DNA from: Ectorhizobium quercum
GTDB taxonomy: Bacteria; Pseudomonadota; Alphaproteobacteria; Rhizobiales; Rhizobiaceae
Direction: 5' to 3'
Assembly (NCBI RefSeq): GCF_026552795.1
Contig: NZ_JANFPI010000007.1
Location: 186,001-250,000 of the forward strand
DNA length: 64,000 nucleotides
Shown: positions 8,479 through 19,064 of the stretch, piece after piece
Numbering within the stretch: the first letter of the stretch is position 1
How the letters are laid out: every line of letters starts with the position of its first letter
Program-made: the position numbers and the translations under genes
The notes under the pieces: model-generated
Seen by the model: only the letters and a program-made list of their open reading frames with translations
Database searches by the model: none
Told to the model about the DNA's origin: nothing

Positions 8479-11400
8479 TGCGCCGGCCGCACGGTCGTCA
8501 TGCCGGTCGCCGTCCGCGCGGTCGATTCCGGCCGGTACATGTCCTCGACGCTCGCCGCCGGCAGCGCATAGGTTCCGGGCGTGACGGCACGCACCACATA
8601 GGCCAGCGTGATCTCATCGCTTGCGCCCTCGTTGCGGTCGAAGGCCGCCACGAAGCGATCGCTGCGGAACTCCGTATGCGCCGCCTCGACCTCGGGCAGC
8701 CAGTCGAAATGGGCGAGATCGGCGCTGCCGACGATCCGCGGATTGTCGATCTCGAAACCGGCGGGAAGAAGATCGGTCACAAGAATGCGCTGCGCCCGGT
8801 CGGACTGCGGCGTCACGGTGATCTGCACGAGATAGCGCCCGTTCTGCACGGCCGCGCCGATATCGGTCTCCTCGCCGTCGAGCGTGTACCAGCTCCGTTC
8901 GATCGTATAGCCCTGCCCGCCGGCCGGCAGCGGCTCTTCCGGCGCGGCAACCGCCGTCACAGCGGCATAGACCGTTTCCCCGCCCCGGTTCTCGACCGTC
9001 AGCGGTTCGTCCGAAAGCGTTTGCCCGCTCATCCGCGCCTGATAGCCGCCCTGCCGGTCCTGCCCGTTCACGCCCAGCGCCACCGTCCTGTCTTCGTCGG
9101 CAAGGGCGTGGGAGGCCAGCCACATCCAGGCCTGTTCCTGTGTGCTGGAACGGCTCCTGAGCTGCCATTCGTCCCCGACCCGGGCCGTCAACGGCACGAC
9201 GAGGCCCGGTTCCGGCCGGCTTTCGGCCGCGAGCGTCAGAAGTGCGGCGTCGTCGCGCAGCGCCGAGCCGTAGTCGGAGCGCGACCCTTCATCCACCGCT
9301 TCGCCCGACAGCGCCAGCGCGTTGCGGAACAGGCTGCCGGCGCGGCCCTGGTCGCCATAGAGCGAAAGCGCCGCCGCAAGCTGGCCGCGCGCCATCGGCG
9401 TGGAAAGGGAATCGAGCGCCGTGTCGGCATAGTAGCGAAGGTCCGAAATCGCCGCCTTGCGGTTTCGCGCCAGCACGTAGAGCGCATAGGCCATGCCGTC
9501 GCCCCGGTTCTTCACGTCCGAATAGGCAAGCTGGTTCTCGAGATTGGAAAGCGCCTGCGCCAGAGCCCCTTCCGGCACCGCGAAGCCGCGTTCGCGGGCC
9601 CGCGTCAGGAAATCGCTGACATAGGCATCGAGCCAGAGATCCCCACCGCCCGGCCGCCAGAGCCCGAAACTGCCCGACGACGACTGATAGCCCAGAATCC
9701 GCTCGACGGCCTGCTGCACCCGCGCCTTCAGGTCGGAATCGTCCGGCCCCTCGGCAAGAGCTGCCGCCTGATCGAGATAAAGCAGCGGCAGCGCGCGGCT
9801 CACCGTCTGCTCGGCGCAACCGTAGGGGTAGCGGTCGAGCATCATGGCAAGCGCCGCCATGTCGAAGGCCGGGGCGCGGGTGACGTTGAGCGTCACCGAA
9901 GCCCCGTCGACGAAGTGGCCGGCCAGAAGGCCGCGATCCACCGTCAGGCTGCGGCCGGGCTCGATGGCGAGTTCGTGACGCACCGTCACCGGCAGTGTCG
10001 CCGGGCGCACGAGGACCTCAAGCCCCTGCTCCACCGTCAGCCCGTCCGCGCCGGTCAGCGTCAGCGCAAGCGTCGCCGTGCCCGGACGACCGGCCACGAT
10101 CGGCAGCGTCACCGTCTGCCGCCTGCCCGGCTCCAGCGAAACCGTGCGCTCGCCCTGTTCCCCGTCGAGCCTGACGGAATCGCCGCCCGAAACGGCAAGC
10201 CTGTAGTCGCCCGCCGGCGCATCGGTCGCGGCGATGTCGACGCGCAGCTCGCTGCGGTCGCCGGGCGACAGGAATTTCGGCAGGCTCGCGGTCAGGACCA
10301 CCGAATCGCGGACCACCACGTCCTTCTGCGCCTGGCCGACGCCGGTCTTCGTCCACGCGACCGCCATGACGCGGGCCGTACCGTTGAACTGCGGCAGGTC
10401 GAAACGCACCAGCGCCCTGCCCTCGCCGTCGAGCTTCACCGGGCCGGAGAAGAAGGCAACCAGCTTCTCGGTCGGCGGGCTGGCCTGCAAGGCCATGTCG
10501 CCGCCATCGCCGCCGGTGCGGATACGCCCGAGCGTGCCCAGCGAACCGTCGATCAGGCGGCCGTAGAGATCGCGGATCTCGATTCCCAGCCGCCTCTGGC
10601 CGAAATACCAGCCGGCCGGGTCGGGCATGGTGTATTGCGTCAGGTTCAGGATGCCGACATCGACGGCGGCGACCGTCACATAGGCTTCCTCGTCCGCGCC
10701 GGCGCCGGCTACCTGAACCGGGATTTCCAGCGGCCCGCGCGGCGAAACCTGTTCCGGCGGCGTGAGCGTCACGGCGAGCTTCCGCGCCGCCGGGTCTATG
10801 CCCAGCCACTTGATGCCGATGGCGCGCATCGGCATGCGGCTTTCCTGCGCCTCGCCCGGACGGAACAGCGTCGCCGCGACATAGGTGCCGCCGCTCCAGT
10901 CGGCCGTGACCGGAATATCGATCTCGCCGCCATCGGCGCCGATCTCGGCATGGGTCGAGTAAAGCAGCGAATCCGTGCCCACCGTCACCAGAACCGTGCC
11001 GGCGTGGCGCGGCGAAATCTTCAGCTTCGCCGTCTCGCCCGCCGCATATTGCGGCTTGTCGAGAGCGATTTCCAGCGCATCCGGCGTTTCGGTGGAGCTG
11101 GCCTCCACATACCAGCCGGCATCGAAAGCCGCGCTCGACACTGCGCCCTCACCCTCGATCTCGAGCTGATAGCGGCCCCAGGCGACCGGCACGGACAGTT
11201 GCGATCCTTCGGCGGCCACATCCAGCACGCCGTCGGCGACCTGGGAGGTGGAAAGCACCGGCTCGAACCGCCAGCCATTGCCCTCGCGATACCACTGGTA
11301 GTTCCGCTCGATCTTGATCAGCTTCCATTTCAGGCCGGCCAGCGGCACACGCGCATCGTCCTCGACACCGATGACGGTAAAGCGCGCCTCGGTGTTCTCC

Positions 11401-13895
11401 GCCACCGAGCCCGAAAATTCCGGCCTGATGCCGATCATCGGCCCGTCCTGGCGAACCGGCAGCGTCAAGCGCCGTTCGACAGCCCGGCCGCCGCCTTCGC
11501 GCAGGCGCAGGGCGACCTCGGCCTCCAGCCATTGCGAGGTGGAGGGCAGGTCGCCCAGCCCGACCTCGATCTCAGCCTTGCCGTTTTCGTCCAGCGCGGG
11601 CAGGTTTTCCAGCGGCGCGCGGCTCGCCTCCTCGCTTTCCTCGTCGGCAAGGCCGAAGACATAGCCCTCGAAGCCGGCGCGGCTGCGCACCGGCTTCACC
11701 GCAAGGTCGCCCTCCATCGTCAGCCCTGCGGCCGGTGCGCCGTAGAGGAACCGCCCGTCGATCCCGACCGTCACCGGCGCATCCGGGGAAATCGCCGCGG
11801 CCTCGCTCGTCATGTCGAACTCGATGCGGTCGGGCACGAAGTCCTCGACGAGGAAAGGCTTTTCCGCCAGCGCCGGCGTCTTCGGATCGGTGAAGACCCG
11901 GAAACGCCATGTGCCGCGCATGGCATTGGCGGCGATGGCGTAATCGACGGAATGGCCGCCGAGCCCGGCATCGTTGCCGACGATCCGCGCCGCCTCGACG
12001 CCGTCGGGACGTTCGAACACGAAGGTCAGCGGCAGGCCGGGCACGGCGTTGGCCGCTCCGTCGCGCACCAGGGCGGAAGCATGCACCGTTTCACCGGCGC
12101 GATAGATGCCGCGCTCGCTGTAGGCCAGCACGTCGAGCGGGCCGGGCGCATTGCGCCCCGTCACGCCGCGGTCGGAAAGATCGAACCCGGCGCGGGTCAT
12201 GTCGAGAAACACATAATCGTCGCCGGCCTTCGCGGTCAGAACGGCGGGCGCCAGCGCACCGGTGCCGCGCATCAGCCCGGCGGAAAGCGTCACGCGGCCC
12301 TCCCCGTCCGTCGTGCCCGTGCCGAGTACCTCGTTGCCGCGCGACAGCAGCGTCACCTCGACCTCGGCAAGCGGCCGGGCGGAGGTCAGCGAGCGCACGA
12401 AGACGGATAGTCCGTCCGTTCCGGCAAAGGTCGAAAGGCCGAGATCGGAAACGACGAACCATTGCGTCGCCCGGGCGTCCCAGTCTTCCAGGCCGTCGCC
12501 CGCCACCGAGGCCGTCAGCACGTAGACGCCCGGCTTGCGCTCCGGCAGGGCCTCGTCGACGGGAAAGCCGGTGGTCGTTTCACGGTTGATCTGCTGCTCG
12601 AGCGTCAGCGATCCCTGCCAGACAAGCTCGCCGCGCTTCTCCTCCAGATCGGTGAAGCCGTAACCGTCCATCTGCGACAGGAACTTCGAATCGGCCATCA
12701 GCGAGGCGATGCCCCGGTCGCCGATGCGATAGAGCTTCAGCGCCGCTTCGCCGGCATTGACGGAAACGACCGGGATCGAGCGGCGCACCGTCGCCGGCAG
12801 CACGAAATTCTCGCCCGTGAAGCGGATCGACGGCTTGCGGTCGCGCACGTAAAGGTCGAGCGAAACTGGCTTTTCGAGGTTTTCCCCGACCGTGGACGGC
12901 AGGCCCGGACGGAAGGCGAGCCGGTAGCGTCCGCCATGCGACAGGCCTTCCACGCAGATCTGGCTGCCCGTGGCTTCCAGCGCCTGCGGCACGGCGCCGT
13001 CGAGCGTCACGAAGGACGAGTAATCGGTGCCGGACTTCAACAGCGGTTCGGAGAAGCGCACGCAGGCGCGGGGACTTGCCGTGTCGGAATCGATCGTGTG
13101 CTCGACCATGCGGAAGCCCTGCCGCTCGTGCAGGGCGGTATAGGCCTCGCGCACGCTCGCGACGTCGGCGAGCTTCAGCGAGGCCTTGTAGGCTTCGAGC
13201 GCCGGGCGGTATTCGTAGCTTTTCTCCAGCGTGCGCGCCAGAAGGAAAAGGGCTGCGGCCCGTTCCTGCGTGCTGCGCGTGCGCTGGTAGCCGTTGATCG
13301 CCGCCGAAACGCCGTCGGTCGAGGAGATGGAATTGTCGGTCACGGCAAGCGCCGCGCGCGCCGCGCCCGTCCAGCCGGCGGGGCCGTCGGGATTAAGGGC
13401 GGCAACCGCCTTGTAGAGCGCAAAGGCGCGCACGGGATCGCCTGCGGCAAGGGCGGCCGTTGCCTCCGCCGAAAGCGCGGCCAATCCCTTTTCCCGGTCC
13501 TCGCCGGGCACGGCGAGATTGCTGGCGAAGGTGCGGGCATTCTGCTGCAACCAGGACGAAAGGAAGGACAGGCGCGGCGGCGCGCCGATATCCGGCCCGG
13601 CGTCAGCCTCGACGATGCGGCCGGCCACGGCCCCCGGCGAGGCTATGATCGTGTCGAAATCCGATTTCAGGAAGCACCATTGCGCCTGCGTATTGTAGGT
13701 GAAGGCCCGGCACGAGCCGTTTTCGATGCACAGCGCCTCGCATTGCCCGAGCGACACGTCCTTTTCGAGGCGCAGGTCGAAGCCGAAATAGTCGGCGTCC
13801 GGCGTCGTTTCTATGCTTCTCGCCCCTTGCGCGCCGGCGAAACCGGCGACGGCGAGACCGCAAACCGTGACGAGGATACGCAAAATGGTGTACAT
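8475..13895 (-). CDS. Bacterial alpha-2-macroglobulin with N-terminal PAN/Apple-like domain
   Basis: This very large secreted protein (1806 aa) is related to E. coli YfhM, a periplasmic protease trap. The thioester motif CAEQ is intact at about Cys1360 (YPYGCAEQT), so covalent trapping is predicted. A cleavable signal peptide (MYTILRILVTVCGLAVAGFA) is followed by a cysteine-rich segment (GQCEALCIENGSCRAFTYN, residues about 48-70) that resembles a PAN/Apple domain. The usual lipobox cysteine is absent, so the protein is probably soluble or tethered another way, unlike lipoprotein YfhM. The ATG at 13895 is preferred over one eight codons upstream because GGGAG sits six bases before it. pbpC follows with a 4-base overlap. 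Confidence 0.92.
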   Translation of the reverse strand: MYTILRILVTVCGLAVAGFAGAQGARSIETTPDADYFGFDLRLEKDVSLGQCEALCIENGSCRAFTYNTQAQWCFLKSDFDTIIASPGAVAGRIVEADAGPDIGAPPRLSFLSSWLQQNARTFASNLAVPGEDREKGLAALSAEATAALAAGDPVRAFALYKAVAALNPDGPAGWTGAARAALAVTDNSISSTDGVSAAINGYQRTRSTQERAAALFLLARTLEKSYEYRPALEAYKASLKLADVASVREAYTALHERQGFRMVEHTIDSDTASPRACVRFSEPLLKSGTDYSSFVTLDGAVPQALEATGSQICVEGLSHGGRYRLAFRPGLPSTVGENLEKPVSLDLYVRDRKPSIRFTGENFVLPATVRRSIPVVSVNAGEAALKLYRIGDRGIASLMADSKFLSQMDGYGFTDLEEKRGELVWQGSLTLEQQINRETTTGFPVDEALPERKPGVYVLTASVAGDGLEDWDARATQWFVVSDLGLSTFAGTDGLSVFVRSLTSARPLAEVEVTLLSRGNEVLGTGTTDGEGRVTLSAGLMRGTGALAPAVLTAKAGDDYVFLDMTRAGFDLSDRGVTGRNAPGPLDVLAYSERGIYRAGETVHASALVRDGAANAVPGLPLTFVFERPDGVEAARIVGNDAGLGGHSVDYAIAANAMRGTWRFRVFTDPKTPALAEKPFLVEDFVPDRIEFDMTSEAAAISPDAPVTVGIDGRFLYGAPAAGLTMEGDLAVKPVRSRAGFEGYVFGLADEESEEASRAPLENLPALDENGKAEIEVGLGDLPSTSQWLEAEVALRLREGGGRAVERRLTLPVRQDGPMIGIRPEFSGSVAENTEARFTVIGVEDDARVPLAGLKWKLIKIERNYQWYREGNGWRFEPVLSTSQVADGVLDVAAEGSQLSVPVAWGRYQLEIEGEGAVSSAAFDAGWYVEASSTETPDALEIALDKPQYAAGETAKLKISPRHAGTVLVTVGTDSLLYSTHAEIGADGGEIDIPVTADWSGGTYVAATLFRPGEAQESRMPMRAIGIKWLGIDPAARKLAVTLTPPEQVSPRGPLEIPVQVAGAGADEEAYVTVAAVDVGILNLTQYTMPDPAGWYFGQRRLGIEIRDLYGRLIDGSLGTLGRIRTGGDGGDMALQASPPTEKLVAFFSGPVKLDGEGRALVRFDLPQFNGTARVMAVAWTKTGVGQAQKDVVVRDSVVLTASLPKFLSPGDRSELRVDIAATDAPAGDYRLAVSGGDSVRLDGEQGERTVSLEPGRRQTVTLPIVAGRPGTATLALTLTGADGLTVEQGLEVLVRPATLPVTVRHELAIEPGRSLTVDRGLLAGHFVDGASVTLNVTRAPAFDMAALAMMLDRYPYGCAEQTVSRALPLLYLDQAAALAEGPDDSDLKARVQQAVERILGYQSSSGSFGLWRPGGGDLWLDAYVSDFLTRARERGFAVPEGALAQALSNLENQLAYSDVKNRGDGMAYALYVLARNRKAAISDLRYYADTALDSLSTPMARGQLAAALSLYGDQGRAGSLFRNALALSGEAVDEGSRSDYGSALRDDAALLTLAAESRPEPGLVVPLTARVGDEWQLRSRSSTQEQAWMWLASHALADEDRTVALGVNGQDRQGGYQARMSGQTLSDEPLTVENRGGETVYAAVTAVAAPEEPLPAGGQGYTIERSWYTLDGEETDIGAAVQNGRYLVQITVTPQSDRAQRILVTDLLPAGFEIDNPRIVGSADLAHFDWLPEVEAAHTEFRSDRFVAAFDRNEGASDEITLAYVVRAVTPGTYALPAASVEDMYRPESTARTATGMTTVRPAQ

Positions 13896-14021
13896 GAAAC
13901 CGCTCCCGGACCGTGGCATTCGGCGTTATCTTGTCCCGGCAAGCCGCATTGTCAATCATTCGCACCGGCGACGGCTTGCGATCCGAAGCGAAGCAACAAT
14001 TATGTGCGATCGGAAGGCATA

Positions 14022-14035
14022 TTGATGAATATCAA
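14022..14035. promoter_or_regulatory. Possible operator palindrome upstream of the HlyD-RbbA operon
   Basis: TTGATGAATATCAA is a perfect 5-bp inverted repeat around GAAT in the AT-rich part of the 242-base divergent region between the macroglobulin gene and the HlyD gene. E. coli ybhG-type exporters are controlled by a TetR repressor, but no regulator gene is adjacent here, so the assignment is speculative. The rest of the interval holds no recognisable gene. Confidence 0.3.
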
Positions 14036-14137
14036 ATCTAAGCGATAATTTTGCTGCTAATGAAATGACCGTCACACGCTGCCGGTATCAACACCGGCTG
14101 TAAAAACGAATCGCACTGTGTTCAGAAGGAAAGTGGC

Positions 14138-15208
14138 ATGAGCGTCTCCCTCCGGAATCTTGCAACGGCGGGTATCGTCGTCGTTGCGCTGGCTGGCGCC
14201 TATTTCGCCTGGCAACAGATCGGCGCAGCGGAACTGCCGGATGGCATCGCGATGGGAAATGGACGCATCGAGGCGACTGAAATCGACATTTCCACCAAGC
14301 TCGCTGGGCGGTTGAAGGATATTACCGTTCGCGAGGGTGATTTCGTCACCGCCGGCCAGGTTCTCGCCGTCATGGACACGGACACGCTGGAGGCGCAGAA
14401 GCGGCAGGCCGAGGCACAGCTTCGCCGGGCGAAGATCGGCATCGACACGGCAGGCAGCCTCGTCAACCAGCGGCTGGCCGAAAACGAATCGGCCACCGCC
14501 GTGGTCGCCCAGCGCGAGGTCCAGCTCGACGTGGCCCGCAAGACGCTCGACCGCGCCGAACAGCTTGCGAAGACCAGCGTCTTCTCCCAGCAGGTTCTCG
14601 ACGATACCCGCTCGGCCTATCAGGGGGCCGTTTCGGCGCTCGCCGTCGCCAAGGCGGAGCTTGCGGCCTCGGAGGCCGGCATCAGCGCCGCCAGGGCGCA
14701 GGTCATCGACGCCGAATCGGCCGTCGATGCCGCCCAGGCCGCCATCGAGGAACTACAGACGCAGATCGACGACAGCACCCTGAAATCGCCGCGCGACGGC
14801 CGTATCCAGTACCGCGTCGCCCAACCGGGCGAGGTTCTGGCCGCCGGCGGCCGCGTCCTGAGCCTCGTCGATCTGGAAGACGTCTACATCACCTTCTTCC
14901 TGCCGACGGAGCAGGCCGGACGGATGGAGATCGGCTCGCAGGCGCGCATCGTCCTCGACACGGCTCCCCAGTACACGATCCCCGCCAGCATTTCCTTCGT
15001 CGCGGACGTGGCCCAGTTCACGCCGAGGACGGTCGAGACCCAGGAGGAAAGGCAGAAGCTCGTCTTCCGCATCCGCGCCACCATCCCGAAGGAACTCCTG
15101 CAAAAATACATCCGGCAGGTGAAGACCGGCCTTCCCGGCGCCGCCTATGTCCGCACCTCTCCCGACGCCGCCTGGCCGGAGGAGCTTGAGAAAAACCTCG
15201 TCCAATGA
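14138..15208 (+). CDS. HlyD-family membrane fusion protein (YhiI-like)
   Basis: This 356-aa periplasmic adaptor links an inner-membrane ABC exporter to an outer-membrane channel. It has one N-terminal membrane anchor (about residues 8-26), a biotinyl-lipoyl-like half motif ([20 protein letters not shown]), a long coiled-coil hairpin (about 85-205) and a beta-barrel region containing [12 protein letters not shown] and [22 protein letters not shown] precedes the ATG. The stop overlaps the next ORF by four bases. Gene order matches E. coli yhiI-rbbA-yhhJ. The substrate is unknown. Confidence 0.9.
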   Translation: MSVSLRNLATAGIVVVALAGAYFAWQQIGAAELPDGIAMGNGRIEATEIDISTKLAGRLKDITVREGDFVTAGQVLAVMDTDTLEAQKRQAEAQLRRAKIGIDTAGSLVNQRLAENESATAVVAQREVQLDVARKTLDRAEQLAKTSVFSQQVLDDTRSAYQGAVSALAVAKAELAASEAGISAARAQVIDAESAVDAAQAAIEELQTQIDDSTLKSPRDGRIQYRVAQPGEVLAAGGRVLSLVDLEDVYITFFLPTEQAGRMEIGSQARIVLDTAPQYTIPASISFVADVAQFTPRTVETQEERQKLVFRIRATIPKELLQKYIRQVKTGLPGAAYVRTSPDAAWPEELEKNLVQ

Positions 15209-17949
15209 CCGCTGCCGAAACCTTCATCGTCCGTCTGGAAGACGTCGGGCATGCCTATGGCCGCACGGTTGCGCTCGATTCCATCACGCTGGACATTCCC
15301 GCGGGCTGCATGGCGGGCATGATCGGCCCGGACGGCGTGGGCAAATCGACGCTGCTGTCGATGATCGCCGGCGCGCGCGCCATCACCGGCGGCCGCGTCA
15401 TCGTTCTCGACGGCGACATGGCGGACAGGAAGCACCGCAATGCCGTCTGCCCGCGCATCGCCTACATGCCGCAGGGGCTCGGCAAGAACCTCTATGCGAC
15501 GCTTTCCGTCCGGGAAAACCTCGAATTCTTCGGCCGCCTGTTCGGCCACGGCGCGGCGGAACGCAACCGGCGCATCGACGAGCTGACGCGGGGCACGGGC
15601 CTTCATCCCTTCCTCGACCGCCCCGCCGGCAAGCTTTCCGGCGGCATGAAGCAGAAGCTCGGCCTGTGCTGCGCGCTGATCCACGATCCCGACCTTCTCA
15701 TTCTCGACGAACCGACCACCGGCGTCGATCCCCTGTCGCGCCGCCAGTTCTGGGAGGTGATCGACGGCATCCGGGCGACGCATCCGCAGATGAGCGTCAT
15801 CGTCGCCACGGCCTATATGGAGGAAGCCGCACGGTTCGACTGGCTGGTGGCGATGAACGCCGGCAAGGTTCTGGCAACCGGCACCCCCGCCGAACTGATG
15901 GAACGGACCGGCACGCAGGATCTCGACGCCGCCTTCATCGAACTCCTGCCGCCGGAGGATCGCGGCGACCACACCAAGGTGGTGATCCCGCCGCGCGAAA
16001 CGGACGGGGACGAAACCTGGGCCATCGAGGCCGAAGGGCTGACGATGCGGTTCGGCAATTTCACCGCCGTCGATAACGTCAGCTTCCGCATTCCGCGCGG
16101 GGAGATTTTCGGCTTTCTCGGCTCGAACGGCTGCGGCAAGACCACGACGATGAAAATGCTGACGGGCCTGCTCGCCGCCAGCGAGGGCACGGCGAAGCTC
16201 TTCGGCAAGACCGTCGACGCCTCCGACATGGATGTGCGCCGCCGCATCGGCTACATGAGCCAGGCCTTCTCGCTCTATGGCGAGCTGACCGTGCGGCAGA
16301 ATCTCGCGCTCCACGCCAGGCTGTTCAGCCTGCCGCCCGAAACCGTGGACGCCCGCATTGCCGAGATGATCAGCCGCTTCGATCTGGCCGACGTCGTCGA
16401 CGCGCTGCCGGATGCGCTGCCGCTCGGCGTGCGCCAGCGCCTTTCCCTCGCGGTGGCCATGATCCACGCGCCGGACATCCTGATCCTCGACGAGCCGACC
16501 TCCGGCGTCGATCCGGTGGCCCGCGACGCCTTCTGGAAAATCCTTTCCGACCTGTCGCGCAAGGACGGCGTGACGATCTTCGTCTCCACCCATTTCATGA
16601 ACGAGGCAGCGCTGTGCGACCGCATCTCGCTGATGCATGCCGGCAAGGTGCTGGTCAGCGACACCCCGGCAGCCATCGTCGAGAAGCGGCAGATGCCGAC
16701 ACTGGAGGAAGCCTTCATCGCCTACCTCCAGGACGCCATCGGCGATGAGGCCGAAGCGCCCTCGCCGGAGGACGCCGCCGCTCTCGCCACGGAGGCGAAA
16801 CCGGGCAGGAAGCCGCGCGGCGCCTTCAGCCTGCGCCGCATGCTGTCCTACACGAGCCGCGAAACGCTGGAGCTGAAACGCGACCCGATCCGCGCGACGC
16901 TCGCCATCCTCGGTTCCGTCATCCTGATGTTCGTGATCGGCTACGGCGTCAATCTCGACGTCGAGGACCTGACCTTCGCCGTTCTCGACCGCGACGACAC
17001 GACGATCAGCCGCGACTACGTCGCCGACATTTCCGGCTCCCGCTATTTCATCGAAAGGCCGCCGATCCTCGATTATGCCGAGATGGACCAGCGGATGCAG
17101 AGCGGCGACATCAGCCTCGCCCTGGAAATCCCGCCGGGCTTCGGCCGCGACGTTGCGCATGGCCGGACCGTGGAGGTCGGCGCCTGGATCGACGGCGCCA
17201 TGCCGACCCGCGCCGAAACCGTGCGCGGCTACGTCGAGGGCATGCACCAGAGCTGGCTGACCCGCAAGGCCCGCGAGCTTTACGGCGCCGCCGCCACGCA
17301 GGGCACGTTCTCGATCGAGACCCGCTATCGCTACAATCCGGATATCCGCAGCCTCGTCGCGATGGTGCCTGCCGTCATACCGCTGCTGCTGATCCTGATC
17401 CCCGCCATGCTGTCGGCGCTCAGCGTGGTGCGCGAGAAGGAACTGGGCTCCATCGTCAATCTCTATGTCACGCCCGTCACCCGGCTCGAATTCCTGCTGG
17501 GCAAGCAGATCCCCTATGTCGTGCTCGGCATGGTGAATTTCCTGCTGCTGACGGCGTTTGCCGTCCTGGTCTTCCGCGTCCCGTTCAACGGCAGCTTCCT
17601 TGCCTTCGCGACCGGCGCCTTCCTCTACGTCATCATCGCGACGGCCATCGGCCTGGTCATCTCCGCCTTCGTGCAGAGCCAGATCGCCGCCCTGTTCGGC
17701 ACCGCGCTCCTGACCATGATCCCGGTCACGCAATATTCCGGCCTGCTCGATCCCGTCACCGCGCTGAAGGGCGTGGGCGCGGTGATCGGCAATATCTTCC
17801 CGGCCACCTATTTCATCACCATTTCGCGCGGCACCTTCTCGAAATCGCTCGACTTCGCAAGCCTGTCCGGCTCCTTCATTCCGCTCCTCATCGCCGTTCC
17901 GGTGCTCATCGGCATCGGGGTGCTCTCCCTCCGCAAGCAGGCGAGTTGA
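15205..17949 (+). CDS. rbbA: RbbA-like double ABC ATPase fused to ABC-2 permease
   Basis: The 914-aa length is close to E. coli RbbA (911 aa). NBD1 carries Walker [10 protein letters not shown] (about residue 46), the signature [12 protein letters not shown] and Walker [16 protein letters not shown]2, from about residue 275, has [10 protein letters not shown], a degenerate signature [12 protein letters not shown] and [14 protein letters not shown] linker leads to an ABC-2 membrane domain (about 550-914) with one early membrane span, a large extracytoplasmic loop and a cluster of spans near the end. E. coli RbbA was described as a ribosome-bound ATPase, but the operon with a HlyD adaptor argues for export. 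It is coupled to both neighbours. Confidence 0.9.
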   Translation: MTAAETFIVRLEDVGHAYGRTVALDSITLDIPAGCMAGMIGPDGVGKSTLLSMIAGARAITGGRVIVLDGDMADRKHRNAVCPRIAYMPQGLGKNLYATLSVRENLEFFGRLFGHGAAERNRRIDELTRGTGLHPFLDRPAGKLSGGMKQKLGLCCALIHDPDLLILDEPTTGVDPLSRRQFWEVIDGIRATHPQMSVIVATAYMEEAARFDWLVAMNAGKVLATGTPAELMERTGTQDLDAAFIELLPPEDRGDHTKVVIPPRETDGDETWAIEAEGLTMRFGNFTAVDNVSFRIPRGEIFGFLGSNGCGKTTTMKMLTGLLAASEGTAKLFGKTVDASDMDVRRRIGYMSQAFSLYGELTVRQNLALHARLFSLPPETVDARIAEMISRFDLADVVDALPDALPLGVRQRLSLAVAMIHAPDILILDEPTSGVDPVARDAFWKILSDLSRKDGVTIFVSTHFMNEAALCDRISLMHAGKVLVSDTPAAIVEKRQMPTLEEAFIAYLQDAIGDEAEAPSPEDAAALATEAKPGRKPRGAFSLRRMLSYTSRETLELKRDPIRATLAILGSVILMFVIGYGVNLDVEDLTFAVLDRDDTTISRDYVADISGSRYFIERPPILDYAEMDQRMQSGDISLALEIPPGFGRDVAHGRTVEVGAWIDGAMPTRAETVRGYVEGMHQSWLTRKARELYGAAATQGTFSIETRYRYNPDIRSLVAMVPAVIPLLLILIPAMLSALSVVREKELGSIVNLYVTPVTRLEFLLGKQIPYVVLGMVNFLLLTAFAVLVFRVPFNGSFLAFATGAFLYVIIATAIGLVISAFVQSQIAALFGTALLTMIPVTQYSGLLDPVTALKGVGAVIGNIFPATYFITISRGTFSKSLDFASLSGSFIPLLIAVPVLIGIGVLSLRKQAS

Positions 17950-17951
17950 TC

Positions 17952-19064
17952 ATGCGTCTTTCCAACGTCATCCAGCTCGGTATCAAGGAACTGCGCGGAT
18001 TGCTGCGCGACCCGGCGCTGGTCATCCTGATCGTCTACGCCTTCACCGTGTCGATCTACGCCTCGTCGACCGCCATGCCGGAGAGCCTCAATCACGCGGC
18101 CATCGCCATCGTCGACGAGGACCAGTCGACGCTGTCGAACCGCATCGCCACCGCCTTCTACGAGCCCTATTTCACCCCGCCGAAGATGATCACCATCGCG
18201 GAGATGGACCAGCGCATGGATGCGGGCCTCGACACGTTCGCCCTCGACATTCCGCCCAATTTCCAGCGCGATCTGCTCGGCGGAAAGGTGCCGACGCTCC
18301 AGATCAATGTCGACGCGACCCGCATGTCGCAGGCCTTCACCGGCAACGGCTATATCCAGAGCATCATCAACAGCGAGGTCAACGAATATGCGCAGCGCTA
18401 TCGCGGCAACGTCGATGTTCCCGTCGACCTGGTCCTGCGCGCCCGCTACAATCCCGAGCTCAACAAGAGCTGGTTCGGCTCGATCACCGACATCATCGGC
18501 AACGTCACCATGCTGTCGATCATCCTGACGGGCGCCGCGCTGATCCGCGAGCGCGAGCACGGCACCATCGAGCACCTGCTGGTGATGCCGGTCAATCCGG
18601 CGGAAATCATGGTCAGCAAGGTCTGGTCGATGGGCATCGTTGTTCTGGCCGCGACGGCCTTCGCGCTGACGGTGGTGGTGCAGGGCTTCCTCGCCGTGCC
18701 GGTTCAGGGCTCGGTCGCCCTCTTCCTCGCCGGTGCCGCGCTGCATCTGTTCGCGACGACCTCGCTCGGCATCTTCCTCGCCACCATCGCCGGCTCCATG
18801 CCGCAGTTCGGCATGCTGCTCATTCTCGTCCTGCTGCCGCTCGAGGTTCTGGCCGGCGGCATGACCCCGCGCGAAAGCATGCCCGAAATCATTCAGACGA
18901 TCATGCTCGCCGCGCCGAACACGCATTTCGTCATTCTCGGCCAGGCGATCCTGTTCCGCGGCGCCGGCCTCGATGTCGTATGGCCGCAATTCGCGGCCCT
19001 CGCCCTGATCGGCTCCGTGCTGTTCTTCTTCGCGCTGAGGCGGTTCCGCGATTTCCTGCGATAG
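17952..19064 (+). CDS. ABC-2 type transporter permease (YhhJ-like)
   Basis: This 370-aa inner-membrane permease has an ABC-2 fold: one N-terminal span (about residues 24-42), a large periplasmic domain (about 45-170) and five or so C-terminal spans, with the family segment IREREHGTIEHLLVMP near 200. The ATG at 17952 lies two bases after the rbbA stop; an alternative TTG at 17946 would overlap it. It probably pairs with the fused permease of the upstream gene to form the channel of the HlyD-type exporter. Confidence 0.88.
   Translation: MRLSNVIQLGIKELRGLLRDPALVILIVYAFTVSIYASSTAMPESLNHAAIAIVDEDQSTLSNRIATAFYEPYFTPPKMITIAEMDQRMDAGLDTFALDIPPNFQRDLLGGKVPTLQINVDATRMSQAFTGNGYIQSIINSEVNEYAQRYRGNVDVPVDLVLRARYNPELNKSWFGSITDIIGNVTMLSIILTGAALIREREHGTIEHLLVMPVNPAEIMVSKVWSMGIVVLAATAFALTVVVQGFLAVPVQGSVALFLAGAALHLFATTSLGIFLATIAGSMPQFGMLLILVLLPLEVLAGGMTPRESMPEIIQTIMLAAPNTHFVILGQAILFRGAGLDVVWPQFAALALIGSVLFFFALRRFRDFLR

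Noticed and set aside
8478..12410. 1310-codon plus-strand open frame
   Set aside because: It is antisense to the macroglobulin gene, whose translation has clear domains. The plus-strand translation is arginine-rich with no family features.
15145..17733. 862-codon minus-strand open frame
   Set aside because: It is antisense to rbbA and resembles random high-GC translation.
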